64,000 bases of DNA, from positions 434,001 through 498,000 of the forward strand of contig NZ_LBHJ01000003.1 of NCBI RefSeq assembly GCF_001006305.1, in the 5' to 3' direction. Position numbers and translations under genes: made by a program. Under the pieces are notes generated by a model. It was not told where the DNA came from and searched no databases. It saw only the letters and a list, made by a program, of their open reading frames with translations. How positions within the stretch are numbered: position 1 is the stretch's first letter; the number at the start of each line of letters is the position of its first letter. This document shows positions 16,681 to 25,671 of this stretch, piece by piece. This stretch comes from Silvibacterium bohemicum (GTDB lineage Bacteria > Acidobacteriota > Terriglobia > Terriglobales > Acidobacteriaceae).

Positions 16681-18690
16681 GTGCATCTCATCGCTTCTAT
16701 TCGGCGTCAGTTTCCCGTAATGGCCGCGCTCGCCGCCACCACACTGCTCGCAGGAGTGCCGCAGCGGCTCTCCGCACAGCAGACATCGCACATCAGCCTG
16801 CAGGACATTCTTTCCGAAGAACCGATCACCGAGACCGCGCTTTCACCCGACGGCAAGACCTTCGCGATCACCCGCGACGGCCAGATCTTTCTGCTGCCTG
16901 TCGATGGAGGCTGGCCCGTCCGGCTCACCAGCACCACCGGCGGCAAGACAGGATTAAGCTGGTCTCCCGATGGCAAGCTGATCGCCTTCGCCAGCCGAGG
17001 CGGCATCTGGACTGTCACCGTCACTGGAGGGCAGCCGCGCCGTCTTACCGATGCTCCTGCCGGCGGCGGCGATCCGCGCCAGGCCACGGACCGCGAACCG
17101 CAGTGGTCCCCGAAGGGTCACTGGATACTCTTTACCTCCGGCCGCCGCGGCCACAACAGCCAGATGGTGGTCAGCGAAGACGGCAGCGTCAGCAGCCTTC
17201 TCACACCCGGACCCGACGATGCCGCGCAGGGCAAGTGGTCGCCTGACGGCACGCAGATTGTCTTTGTGGAACGCGCGCGCGAATACTTCAGCGGTCGATT
17301 GAAGATCCTGCACTTCGATCCGCGCTCCGGGCAGCCCGAAGGCAAGGCGAGCGTTCTGTATACCGCGCCCGTGGATCGCGGCGGTGGTTGGGAGATTCGC
17401 GGAGCGGAGTGGTCGCCGGATGGAAGGGAACTGGTGACCGTTCTGCAGAACTCCGGTTGGGATCATCTCTATCTGATCCCCGCGAGCGGTGGTGAGCCGA
17501 AGCAGATCACCGACGGCGCGTTCGAAGATGCCGACCCGCTCTTCTCGCCCGATGGAAAAACGCTCGCCTTTGTTTCCAGCCGCGGTTTGCTGGAGGCGCG
17601 CAACGTTTGGGTGATGCCGGCGCATGGAGGCGAGGCTCGCATTCTCAGCAAGTTCGATACGCCAGGCATCAGCGCACAGCCCGAGTGGTCGCCGGATGGC
17701 AGATCCATTTACTTCCATCATCAGTCGCCTACCGAAACCGCCGATCTTCTGGTGGCAGACGCGAAGGGCGAGTCGACTCCTCGCTATCTCACCCACACCA
17801 CGCCGAAGAATTTCGAAGACGCGCAGGTTCCGGAGCGCGTGACATGGAAGAGCAAGGACGGAAAAGAGATTGCCGGGCTGCTCTTCACTCCTAAGGCCGC
17901 CAAGCCGGGAGCCCGTCTGCCCGCGGTGTTGTGGATTCACGGCGGACCCGAAGGCCAGGATGTCTTTCGCGCCGACGGATGGGCGCAGTATCTTGCGCAG
18001 GAAGGCTATGTGGTATTGGAGCCCAACTACCGTGGCAGCAGCGGTTACGGCGAGGTCTTTCGCAATCTGAATGTCGAAGACTCGAATGGCGCAGAGGTGG
18101 ATGATGTTGCCACCGGCGCGCAGTATCTCGTCGACCGCGGCCTCGCCGATCCGGCGAAGCTGGCGATTGGCGGAGGCAGCCATGGCGGCACCATGACGGC
18201 ATACATGGTGGTGCACTATCCCAATCTCTTTGCTGCTGCCATCGAGCTTTACGGCGTCGTCGACCGCGAACTCTTCGTGGAGAGAACGAATCCGCCCTCG
18301 TCGATTCGCTGGATGATGAAGATGGGCGGCTCGCCCACGGAGAAGCCGGAGGTCTATCGCCGCGCCAACGTGCTGCTTCAGGTGGACAAGGTGCAGACTC
18401 CGCTTCTGGTCATGCATGGAGAAGACGATCCGCAGGTGCCGCCTGCTGATTCTGCTTTCTTCGTCAAGGCGCTGCGCGAGCACAACAAGACTGTCTTCTA
18501 CTTCACTTATCCAAACGAGCTGCACGGTTTTGCTCAACCCGCGCATCGCCTCGATGCATGGGAGAAGCAGCTGGCATTCCTGCAGCATTACCTGAATCCG
18601 AAATTCGGGACGACCAGCACATCGACGGAAGAGGTGGTGTTTCCGGAGAGCAAGGAGAAGCAGGCGAACGCTCATCCCGACGTTCGATAA
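16681..18690 (+). CDS. Secreted S9 prolyl-oligopeptidase (DPP-IV/acylaminoacyl-peptidase type)
   Basis: Start GTG at 16681 with GGAGG five bases before it. 669 residues. A signal peptide (FPVMAALAATTLLAGVPQRLSA) is followed by a TolB-like beta-propeller with repeated SPDGK/WSPDG blades (about 45-390) and a C-terminal alpha/beta-hydrolase. The catalytic serine is S500 in GGGSHGG; the acid is D582 or D583 in HGEDDPQVP; the histidine is H615 in ELHGF. These enzymes release di- or oligopeptides in the periplasm. The gene follows TonB receptor 1 by 58 bases, past an intervening terminator hairpin. All catalytic residues are present. Confidence 0.92.
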   Translation: MHLIASIRRQFPVMAALAATTLLAGVPQRLSAQQTSHISLQDILSEEPITETALSPDGKTFAITRDGQIFLLPVDGGWPVRLTSTTGGKTGLSWSPDGKLIAFASRGGIWTVTVTGGQPRRLTDAPAGGGDPRQATDREPQWSPKGHWILFTSGRRGHNSQMVVSEDGSVSSLLTPGPDDAAQGKWSPDGTQIVFVERAREYFSGRLKILHFDPRSGQPEGKASVLYTAPVDRGGGWEIRGAEWSPDGRELVTVLQNSGWDHLYLIPASGGEPKQITDGAFEDADPLFSPDGKTLAFVSSRGLLEARNVWVMPAHGGEARILSKFDTPGISAQPEWSPDGRSIYFHHQSPTETADLLVADAKGESTPRYLTHTTPKNFEDAQVPERVTWKSKDGKEIAGLLFTPKAAKPGARLPAVLWIHGGPEGQDVFRADGWAQYLAQEGYVVLEPNYRGSSGYGEVFRNLNVEDSNGAEVDDVATGAQYLVDRGLADPAKLAIGGGSHGGTMTAYMVVHYPNLFAAAIELYGVVDRELFVERTNPPSSIRWMMKMGGSPTEKPEVYRRANVLLQVDKVQTPLLVMHGEDDPQVPPADSAFFVKALREHNKTVFYFTYPNELHGFAQPAHRLDAWEKQLAFLQHYLNPKFGTTSTSTEEVVFPESKEKQANAHPDVR

Positions 18691-18696
18691 ACCTAC

Positions 18697-18734
18697 GTGG
18701 CCGCGATTGTGAGAAAGAAGCATGTCGCGGCCAC
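18697..18734. terminator. Hairpin downstream of the S9 peptidase gene
   Basis: GTGGCCGCGA (18697-18706) pairs perfectly with TCGCGGCCAC (18725-18734) around an 18-base loop, directly after the stop codon. No T-run follows, so it may be a Rho-assisted stop or an mRNA-stabilising stem. It also lies between the convergent S9 peptidase and DUF4157 genes. Confidence 0.5.
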
Positions 18735-18927
18735 AGCTTCATGTGGGTAAACCTTGCTCAAGGCAATTAAGCGGAACGCCGTCGGCACTCCCGCCACGAC
18801 AGCGCCAACTATTCCCGAGAAGACCATCTTGGCGCGGAGGTTGGAGAGGCTATTGATGCCTGGCAGCATTGCCCCAGCGAATGATGCTCTCTTTCGCCGG
18901 TTTGAACGCAGGATATGGTTCCGGGAA

Positions 18928-20502
18928 TTACCATCTGCGTGGCGGGCCAATCGGCCCAGCCGGGTTTCCACCACGCCCAAAGCCGGGTACGACCGGATCG
19001 GCCGCCACATTCAACCCGCCTGGACCAATTGGACCAATCGGTCCAAATCCACCACCGCCCCGTCTGAACCCTGGTACCACTGGGTCGGCTGCTGCGTTTA
19101 GCCCGGCCGGGCCAATCGGTGGCGTAAGCGCCACGGGCAATAAAGGAGTCGGCAAAGGCACTTGCGGCGCTGCGGAGCCAAGCCCGTAGTCTTCGTCCCA
19201 CCTCCAGGGCAAATTCTGATAGGTAGGCATTGCAAGCCTCGACAGCGGAGCCGCAGTAGCGGCAAGGGGTGCCGGCGGCAAAAGCGGCGTTGCGGAAGGA
19301 TGCACATGGGTAGGCGCTGAAGAGGAAGGAGATCCGCTGCTGGAGGGTTTTCCCTTCTTCTTCTTAGGCGCCCTGGTGACAATGAAGTCTGCCAAAGACG
19401 GGCCATATGCGAAGTTGACAGCTCGCCGCCGAAGCGCCGAAGCATCTCCTGTTTCAGGGACAGGGCATCCCGTATTGTAGGCATGCGTGCGCCAATTCCC
19501 GGTGTTTCCGTTATAGAACCAGTGAACGACATGAGAGTTGTTGGCAAGCGAGCGGAAGGTTAAATGCATCAATTCGCCCGCTCGCGCGAGGTGTGCGTGA
19601 TTGGACGGATTATCGATCTCGCTTGGTTCAAGCTGCGTGATATGGACATCGTCATAGTACGGATCGATATTCTCCACGCCATGATTGACCGCAAACACGG
19701 ATATACGAGAGCACTGAATCGCAGAAGACGCGCGGTTTCGCGGGCCGCCCATCGGCGAGGCAGCTTTTGTCTGCAAGGCAGGCAATCGGAGAGCGATGCC
19801 GGTTTGCGCAACAGGCGTCAAAACTCCTCTCGACAGTTGCGCGAGTGGGAGTCCTCCCGTTTTGCAGTTCACAGCGGTTCCCTGTGCGCTTATCTGTGCT
19901 CGCGTATCGATCTTTCTGCCCGGAACACTCTCGGCACTTGAGTTGAAATGCGACATTGCCGCGTACCTTCCTAGACGGTCCGCTTCGGCTTCGAGAGAGG
20001 CATCCTGAACGACGGCCACCCCATTGCCAAACGGATTTGTCACCCGCCCCGCTCTTTGCTGCACCACATGCACCAGCTCATGTCCCAAAAGAATCTGCCC
20101 ATGTGGAGTGTGCGGATTGTACTGACCGGGTGCGAAATGGATATTTGTTCCCCAAGTAAATGCAATTGCGCCGATCGCGGGAGCTTCAGATCCGACGTGA
20201 ATGCGCACATCGGAGAAGCTGGCGCCCAGGGCACGCTCCATCTTTGTCTGTACTTCGCGCGGCAGGGGACGGCCTCCGATGCCAGGTGACAGAGAGACTG
20301 GGAATGCTTCGACTCCGGCGCGCAGCTTGACTCCCGGCTTCGCCTGGACCGCTTGTTGCAAGACGGGAAACCCAGCCCGGGGTCGTCCCTGAAAAAAACC
20401 TTGCACCACACTCGGCCTGCTACTGCAAATGGCCTGCGCTGGCCCGCTGCAATTGGCGCGAAAGGATGGGCGCAAAGGTCTTGTCTGCGAGAACATGTCC
20501 AA
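18928..20502 (-). CDS. DUF4157 (eCIS-core) protein with uncharacterised C-terminal domain
   Basis: 524 residues from a TTG at 20502 that has AGGAG eight bases upstream; the ATG two codons later is poorly spaced. An N-terminal arm carries VVQGFFQGRP (32-41), then comes DUF4157 (about 78-178): PLPREVQTKMERALG, FSDVRIHVG, FAPGQYNPHTPHGQ, HELVH (141-145, HExxH) and the downstream glutamates of LEAEADRLGR. A linker ends AIQCS (261-265), a junction common before payload domains. A unique domain covers about 266-380, then KKKKGK, a Ser/Pro-rich stretch, and two 29-residue-spaced repeats of GLNxAADPVVPGFxRGG (466-512). DUF4157 proteins accompany contractile injection systems; with the T6SS about 8 kb away, a cargo role is likely. 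Protease activity is inferred from HExxH only. Confidence 0.8.
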   Translation of the reverse strand: MDMFSQTRPLRPSFRANCSGPAQAICSSRPSVVQGFFQGRPRAGFPVLQQAVQAKPGVKLRAGVEAFPVSLSPGIGGRPLPREVQTKMERALGASFSDVRIHVGSEAPAIGAIAFTWGTNIHFAPGQYNPHTPHGQILLGHELVHVVQQRAGRVTNPFGNGVAVVQDASLEAEADRLGRYAAMSHFNSSAESVPGRKIDTRAQISAQGTAVNCKTGGLPLAQLSRGVLTPVAQTGIALRLPALQTKAASPMGGPRNRASSAIQCSRISVFAVNHGVENIDPYYDDVHITQLEPSEIDNPSNHAHLARAGELMHLTFRSLANNSHVVHWFYNGNTGNWRTHAYNTGCPVPETGDASALRRRAVNFAYGPSLADFIVTRAPKKKKGKPSSSGSPSSSAPTHVHPSATPLLPPAPLAATAAPLSRLAMPTYQNLPWRWDEDYGLGSAAPQVPLPTPLLPVALTPPIGPAGLNAAADPVVPGFRRGGGGFGPIGPIGPGGLNVAADPVVPGFGRGGNPAGPIGPPRRW

Positions 20503-20634
20503 TTCGGAAGCTCCTTTTCTCTGAGTGGAAAACTACTCTCGGTAGCCTGTTCGGACGGTACCGGTCATAGAACGGTTTTCGGGCAAGGTGGCCGACTCCG
20601 ATGATTCAGAATAACTGTTCTTCTAGTGCCCGGT

Positions 20635-23205
20635 TCAGACGCCGACTCTGTCGGGGATGGCGTTGGCTGGCTGCGTGGTCGAGATCCATCGTTCGAGATC
20701 GCGGGGACTCATGGCCTTCGCAAAGTGATATCCCTGAGCGACCGCGCAATCGAGGCGGCGTAAAATCCGCGCCTGGTCTTCGGTTTCGACGCCTTCCGAG
20801 ACGACCGTCATGCCGAGACTCTGTCCGATGCGCACGACTGCAGTGGTGACCGCCTGGGCGTTGGGATCGGTCTCGAAATTTCGCATGAAGCTGCGGTCGA
20901 GCTTGAGCTCGTTGATTGGCATCTGGGTCAGGCTGGAGAGGGAAGAGAAGCCGGTTCCGAAGTCATCCATGGACAGGCCGACGCCGAGTTCATGCAGCGC
21001 CACCAGCGTCTTGAGTGTCTCGTTCCCGGTATTCATCATCACGCTTTCGGTGATCTCGATGGTGAGGCACGCCGCGGGCAGGGCGAACTCGTTCAGCAGC
21101 TCCGCGACGAATTTCGACAGCGTAGTGTCGCGGAAGTGCAGCGGCGAAAGGTTTACCGCGACGGTGGGGACGGCGACACCGTTCCTGCGCCAGATCGCCA
21201 TCTGCCTGCAGGCTTCGCGAAGAGACCACTTCCCGATGATCTCGATCAGTCCGATCTCTTCGGCGAGCGGGATGAAGCGGACCGGCGAGATGTCGCCGAA
21301 TTCGGGATGGCGCCAGCGAGCCAGAGCCTCGACGCCATAAAGTTTCTTCGAATTGAGATTGACCTGCGGCTGATAGTGAAGCCTCAGTGAGTTCGATGCC
21401 AGGGCGTTTCGCAGCGCGGCACCGAGCACCAGCCGGCTTTCGACAAGCTGATTCATCTCCGGGCTGAAGAAGCGATAGGTGGCGCGTCCAGCCGCCTTGG
21501 CTTGATACATTGCCGTTTCGGCATACTTGAGAAGGGTTTCGGGATCAGTGCCATTGTCGTTGAAAATGCTGATACCGATGCTGGCGGATAAGGAGAGTGC
21601 AAAGGCCGGAATATCCGTCGGTTGCGAAAGAGCGTGAAGTATCCTATCGGCCCTGATCGAGGCGTGGGCCACATCGCAGTCGGGCATGACCACGACAAAG
21701 GTATCTCCTCCGGTGCGGCAGATGACTGCTGCGAGGGTTGTGAAAGTTGCCTGCAGACGATGGGCAGCCTCGATCAGCATTTTGTCGCCTAGGGTATGTC
21801 CGAGACTGTTGTTGACATCCTTGAAGCGGTCGAGGTTGACAGCGAAGAATGCGACTTGACGATTCTCGTTGCCGGCTTTCTGGAGAAGACTTTCCACCTC
21901 AGCAACGAACCACGCCCGATTCGGCAGGCCGGTCAGGGGATCGAAGTGAGAGAGCAGCGCGATCTGGCGTCGCGCCTCATCGCGCTCGATGGCGAGCTTG
22001 CACAGGTGCAGGCAGGCTTGGACAATCTGTTGGTGAAACTGGCTGGGACCGCGCTTTTCGCGGTAATAAAACGCAAAAGTTCCGGCGATGCGGCCACCCT
22101 TTAATTTAATCGGCGAAGACCAGCAGGCTTTGAGACCATACGGCAGTGCAAGGTGCCGGTAGGGAGTCCAGAGCGGGTCGGTCTCGATATCGGTTACATA
22201 TACGGACTCGCCGCGCCAGACAGCGGTGCCGCAGGAGCCGGCTATCTCTCCGATGGCTACACCGTCGATGGCATCGCTATAGGCGGGGGGAAGGCTGGGA
22301 CCAGCCAGGGGGCGCATCTTGAGCTCCGAGTCGACAAGAAGAACGGAGGAGATGATATCCGGTGCGATCTCTTCCACGCGCCGGCACAGGAAGTCCGCGA
22401 CTTCGGGAAGCGAGACATCCCCGGCGAGTATCTCGAGGATGTCATCCTGCAGGGACTGGATGCGCTTGAGCGGAGTGATATCGGTTAGAACGACGACCAC
22501 GTTGGTGACGCTGCCACTCCCGTTGAGAATGGGATTGACCGCTGCTGAAACCCAGATCTGATCTCCGCTGCTGGCATAAACAAGGAGATCTTCGGTGAAG
22601 CCCTCCAGCTCCCAGCCTTTACGGCGGAAACGTGTGAGTGTCTCAGGCTCGGTGCTTGCTCCGGCGAGAAAGCTGCTCGGCAATTTGCCCTTGACGTCAG
22701 CTAGACTGTAGCCGAATAGATCGCTGAAGGCGCGGTTGATATAGATAATGCGGCGATCTTGGTCGAGCACCAGCATGGCGCGGTCGGTTTCGTTGACCGC
22801 CAGGGAAAGAAGGTGTAGCTCATCGCGGCGCTTGACCTCTTGGGTCACATCCCGGATAAGACCCATGTAGTGGATCTTGCCGTCGACATCAACTCGGGAC
22901 AGAGAGAAGGAACCCCAGATTTCTGTCCCGTCTTTGCGTTCAATGCGAACTTCGCGGCTGGTCCCGACGGTCCTGTTTTCACAGCCATTCTGGTTCGCCT
23001 CGGCGTAACTGTCGCGGTAGGGCTGGCGATCGCCCGGAATGAGAAAGGTAACCGGCTGTCCGAGCACCTCGGATCGGTCATATCCCCAGAGGCATTCGGC
23101 AGCGGTATTGAAAAACGTAACCCGATTGGTGTCGTCGATTAGAACGACGGCATCGATGGCTTGCTCGAGCGCGGGAACGAGAACCTGATGATGACGGGGA
23201 TCCAT
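20635..23205 (-). CDS. PAS-PAS-GAF-GGDEF-EAL cyclic-di-GMP signalling protein
   Basis: The chosen start ATG at 23205 (MDPRHHQVLVPALEQAIDAVV) opens directly into the first PAS domain; the frame extends to a TTG at 23280. 856 residues: PAS about 10-125, PAS about 135-255, GAF about 275-420, GGDEF about 430-590, EAL about 605-850. The GGDEF site reads GGDTF (499-503), lacking the glutamate needed for cyclase activity, while the EAL domain keeps EAL (626-628), TIEITES and DDFGTGFSS. It is probably a c-di-GMP phosphodiesterase with a regulatory GGDEF. No transmembrane helix is evident, so it is cytoplasmic. It sits alone between two cargo-type regions. Confidence 0.9.
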   Translation of the reverse strand: MDPRHHQVLVPALEQAIDAVVLIDDTNRVTFFNTAAECLWGYDRSEVLGQPVTFLIPGDRQPYRDSYAEANQNGCENRTVGTSREVRIERKDGTEIWGSFSLSRVDVDGKIHYMGLIRDVTQEVKRRDELHLLSLAVNETDRAMLVLDQDRRIIYINRAFSDLFGYSLADVKGKLPSSFLAGASTEPETLTRFRRKGWELEGFTEDLLVYASSGDQIWVSAAVNPILNGSGSVTNVVVVLTDITPLKRIQSLQDDILEILAGDVSLPEVADFLCRRVEEIAPDIISSVLLVDSELKMRPLAGPSLPPAYSDAIDGVAIGEIAGSCGTAVWRGESVYVTDIETDPLWTPYRHLALPYGLKACWSSPIKLKGGRIAGTFAFYYREKRGPSQFHQQIVQACLHLCKLAIERDEARRQIALLSHFDPLTGLPNRAWFVAEVESLLQKAGNENRQVAFFAVNLDRFKDVNNSLGHTLGDKMLIEAAHRLQATFTTLAAVICRTGGDTFVVVMPDCDVAHASIRADRILHALSQPTDIPAFALSLSASIGISIFNDNGTDPETLLKYAETAMYQAKAAGRATYRFFSPEMNQLVESRLVLGAALRNALASNSLRLHYQPQVNLNSKKLYGVEALARWRHPEFGDISPVRFIPLAEEIGLIEIIGKWSLREACRQMAIWRRNGVAVPTVAVNLSPLHFRDTTLSKFVAELLNEFALPAACLTIEITESVMMNTGNETLKTLVALHELGVGLSMDDFGTGFSSLSSLTQMPINELKLDRSFMRNFETDPNAQAVTTAVVRIGQSLGMTVVSEGVETEDQARILRRLDCAVAQGYHFAKAMSPRDLERWISTTQPANAIPDRVGV

Positions 23206-23543
23206 GCTGGCTGTCTTTCGAAGTGAAAGCTCGTACCCATAACCTTCCCTCATGCTAAGCGGATAGTAACCACTTCGCAAGTACCTAAAGGGGTATTTTT
23301 AATTGTCTTGAATTATGTTTGTGGGCGTGCGGGAGAGTCGATGGGTGCGGACGACTGAGGCAGACATCAAGGTCGCGAGTCATGCTTGCCCGAGAACTCA
23401 CATCATGCGAGCGAAGTTTTATCTATAAAGATGACGATCGCTCTTCTGCTTTTTCAGTTGAGGTAAATTCCGAATGCCCGCCGTCAGACATTTCTCGGTG
23501 CATGCGCGTTGTCGGTACTTATCCCAATGGAGCCCACACTCGA
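23206..23543. other. Intergenic stretch between the c-di-GMP gene and the GIY-YIG-like gene
   Basis: The minus-strand GIY-YIG-like gene ends at 23544, upstream of the c-di-GMP gene on the same strand. The segment contains an AT-rich patch (about 23290-23325) fit for a promoter. No terminator hairpin or RNA gene was identified. Confidence 0.35.
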
Positions 23544-24062
23544 TCAGTGAGTCCTAAAGCTATTCCATTCACAAGTGTTCAACTCCATCGCACAGTAGGC
23601 TTCAAAAAGGTAAAGTTCCAGAGGGTTATCGATTTCGACGAATGCGACTCTAGCCCTCTGAAGGAGAGCCCTGGCAATGTCGAACTCGCTACGAAACTCG
23701 GGATCGGCCATTGCAAGATCCCGTGTCATTTTGTGAGGGAACTTGTTGTTAGCCATTCTGTAGGCAAGACTTGCACTAAAGTGGTTCTCCCCTTTTACGT
23801 GCTGCCGAAGCCGCCGAATCACAGATCTTGAGATGCCCACGTAAAAGGGCGTCCCGCTCTCCAACTCCAACAACACGTAGCACGCCGAAAAATCCTTGGA
23901 GCGGCGCAAATTGGACAAGATTGCGCCGACGCCGGTCCCAGACTCGCAAAACAAAGACATCGGCGATGGCTCATCAAGGGCAGAGCGAAGCGTAGCCATA
24001 TGCTTCGGCAGGACTGTTCTGGCCAACTTTTCGAAGGTGTGCTCGCACGAATCTATCGACAT
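23544..24062 (-). CDS. Solo GIY-YIG-like endonuclease-domain protein
   Basis: 172 residues from an ATG at 24062. The centre (about 58-105) has the GIY-YIG layout: ACYVLLELESGTPFYVGIS, then SVIRRLRQHV, in which the 'YVL...FYVGIS' pair replaces GIY...YIG and RLRQH supplies the basic helix. Later LELYLFEAYCAMEL may provide the metal-binding glutamate. No extra DNA-binding domain is evident. Stand-alone GIY-YIG proteins can be repair or mobile-element nucleases; no partner gene indicates which. TATACT lies seven bases upstream of the start codon and no ribosome site is seen. The DNA is less GC-rich than the neighbours, consistent with acquisition. Confidence 0.6.
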   Translation of the reverse strand: MSIDSCEHTFEKLARTVLPKHMATLRSALDEPSPMSLFCESGTGVGAILSNLRRSKDFSACYVLLELESGTPFYVGISRSVIRRLRQHVKGENHFSASLAYRMANNKFPHKMTRDLAMADPEFRSEFDIARALLQRARVAFVEIDNPLELYLFEAYCAMELNTCEWNSFRTH

Positions 24063-24314
24063 GCTGCGAAGTATAGCGTATTAGTCTCCATAGGTCGTAT
24101 TGTCCGCAATAAGCTGCCTAACCAATCGTCCGCAGGCTAGAAGTTACCGACCGATGAATATATGCGCACATTGTTGACGCATTAGTTAACTTGCGAAAAC
24201 TAACCATGTTATCGGAGATAGCGGCGGGTATATCATCGCCATCGGGTTCCGATCCCCGTTGCGTTCTAGCGGGGGGAAGAACGAATCCCCTCAATCATGA
24301 GAACGGAGTTCGAG

Positions 24315-24944
24315 ATGAAATTTTCCGGATTGCGAAACGTGTTGTTCTTCGCGGCCAGCGCGCTGCTGGCCACAACCGCATACCCGCAGGATGGTTTCCA
24401 GTTGCACAGCCCTGCCTTTCAAAGCAACGGTACGCCGCCGCTTTCAGCGATCCTGAACGAGCCGACCAATGGCGTGAACGCCTGCACGGCCAGCGGCGCG
24501 GCGGGCGGTGACCGGTCGCCCGAGCTTTATTGGACCGATGCGCCCCCGAATACGGCTTCGTTTGTCGTTGTCCTCTACGACACCACGGCCTCGTTTACGC
24601 ACTGGGGCATGTACAACATCTCCGGGCATGCGAATGGTCTGCCGGAGAATGCCGGCGTGGCGGGCAGCAAGTTCGGCTCGCAGATCGAAAACGACTTCGA
24701 TCTCGGCCAGGAGTACGACGGCCCCTGTCCTCCGGCCGGCGCAGCGCCGGAGATTCATCATTATGTCTTCACCGTCTACGCGCTGAGCACCACGCTGACG
24801 CTGCCAGGATCGACGAACTTTCCTGCGAACGCCGAAACTCTATATCACGCCTTTATCCAGGCGGCGGATCGCGGCCAGATCCTGGGCAAGGCAAGCCTGA
24901 CGACGCTCTACTCAGCCACGCCGGGAACCGGTCATACCGACTGA
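24315..24944 (+). CDS. Exported YbhB/YbcL-family PEBP (Raf-kinase-inhibitor-like) protein
   Basis: Start ATG at 24315 with GGAG six bases before; an ATG at 24297 is in frame but less well placed. 209 residues. A signal peptide (LRNVLFFAASALLATTAYPQ) precedes the PEBP fold: FQLHSPAF, SPELYWTDAPPNTASFVVVLYD, FTHWGMYNI and the ligand-pocket loop YDGPCPPAG, then HHYVFTVYALS. YbhB/YbcL proteins bind small anionic ligands; their physiological role in bacteria is poorly known. It stands alone, followed by a strong terminator. Confidence 0.9.
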   Translation: MKFSGLRNVLFFAASALLATTAYPQDGFQLHSPAFQSNGTPPLSAILNEPTNGVNACTASGAAGGDRSPELYWTDAPPNTASFVVVLYDTTASFTHWGMYNISGHANGLPENAGVAGSKFGSQIENDFDLGQEYDGPCPPAGAAPEIHHYVFTVYALSTTLTLPGSTNFPANAETLYHAFIQAADRGQILGKASLTTLYSATPGTGHTD

Positions 24945-24968
24945 TCACGGAATTTCACTGCAACCAAG

Positions 24969-25001
24969 AAGGCCTCCCGGCAGTTGCGGGAGGCCTTCCT
25001 A
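24969..25001. terminator. Bidirectional Rho-independent terminator
   Basis: AAGGCCTCCCG (24969-24979) pairs perfectly with CGGGAGGCCTT (24987-24997) around a 7-base loop, followed by CCTATT; the opposite strand has TTCTTGG after the stem. It separates the PEBP gene (plus) from the convergent secreted-protein gene (minus). Confidence 0.85.
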
Positions 25002-25055
25002 TTGACTCTTTCCAGATGGCCGGCGAACCAGGCGTACCTCAGCGAAAATCAGGTT

Positions 25056-25583
25056 CTAGTGGCCGGCTCCGCCGGAGTCCGTCATCGGCTCGGCGTGGTG
25101 CTCGCCTACGTGCAACCGCACGATCTGGCCGGGTTCGGCATTCACCCGGAAAAACGCCGTGTTGTCGACGACCTTTACCGGCTGGGGATCGGAGTCGACC
25201 TTCCAGTCTTCGGGCACAGAGTGTTCAACGACAAACGTCACCGGCGTGGAGGTCACATTCTGGAGAAGGTATTCGCGCTCGGCGACCGTGACTTTGCTCT
25301 TTTGCATCACGCCGTCGTCAAGAGATGCCTCGACGTGATGCGAGGTATGTACGCTCTCCAGGTGGCAGATAACGTGGTCATTTTCCAAGTCGGCCGGTCT
25401 TATCTCCGAGAGCGCGTTGCTTTCCTCCTGCAGAATCTTGCAGCTTCGGTCGACATGAATTTCCTTGAGCGGAGCCGAGGGCTGAGCAGGAGCGGAGGAC
25501 TGTGAGAAAGCTGAAGGATAGCCCAAACCAAGGGTCATTCCCATGCCTAACAACGCAGCGGTGGAGAGAGAAGTTTTAGACAT
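25056..25583 (-). CDS. Secreted hypothetical protein, 175 aa
   Basis: Start ATG at 25583 (MSKTSLSTAALLGMGMTLGLG), a signal peptide ending near SAFSQ. The frame is open upstream but lies inside the end of the preceding gene's sequence, so that part is ignored. The mature part has a Cys pair region (RSCKILQEES ... HVICHLES) and a beta-rich C-terminus (REYLLQNVTSTPVTFVVEHSVPEDW, then IVRLHVGEHH), ending with several His residues that might bind metal. It follows the proline-rich gene by 88 bases on the same strand and may be transcribed with the cargo genes. Family not recognised. Confidence 0.7.
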   Translation of the reverse strand: MSKTSLSTAALLGMGMTLGLGYPSAFSQSSAPAQPSAPLKEIHVDRSCKILQEESNALSEIRPADLENDHVICHLESVHTSHHVEASLDDGVMQKSKVTVAEREYLLQNVTSTPVTFVVEHSVPEDWKVDSDPQPVKVVDNTAFFRVNAEPGQIVRLHVGEHHAEPMTDSGGAGH

Positions 25584-25671
25584 GCGACGAATTATACGCC
25601 CGGCCTGTAAGTGAGGCGATAACTTCGGATATGGAGAACCTGTATATTGCGGCAGGTGTCTTGCAAGACGA

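Noticed and set aside
16954-18723. 589-residue minus frame opposite the S9 peptidase
   Set aside because: The plus frame carries the full catalytic triad and propeller; the minus product has no recognisable family.
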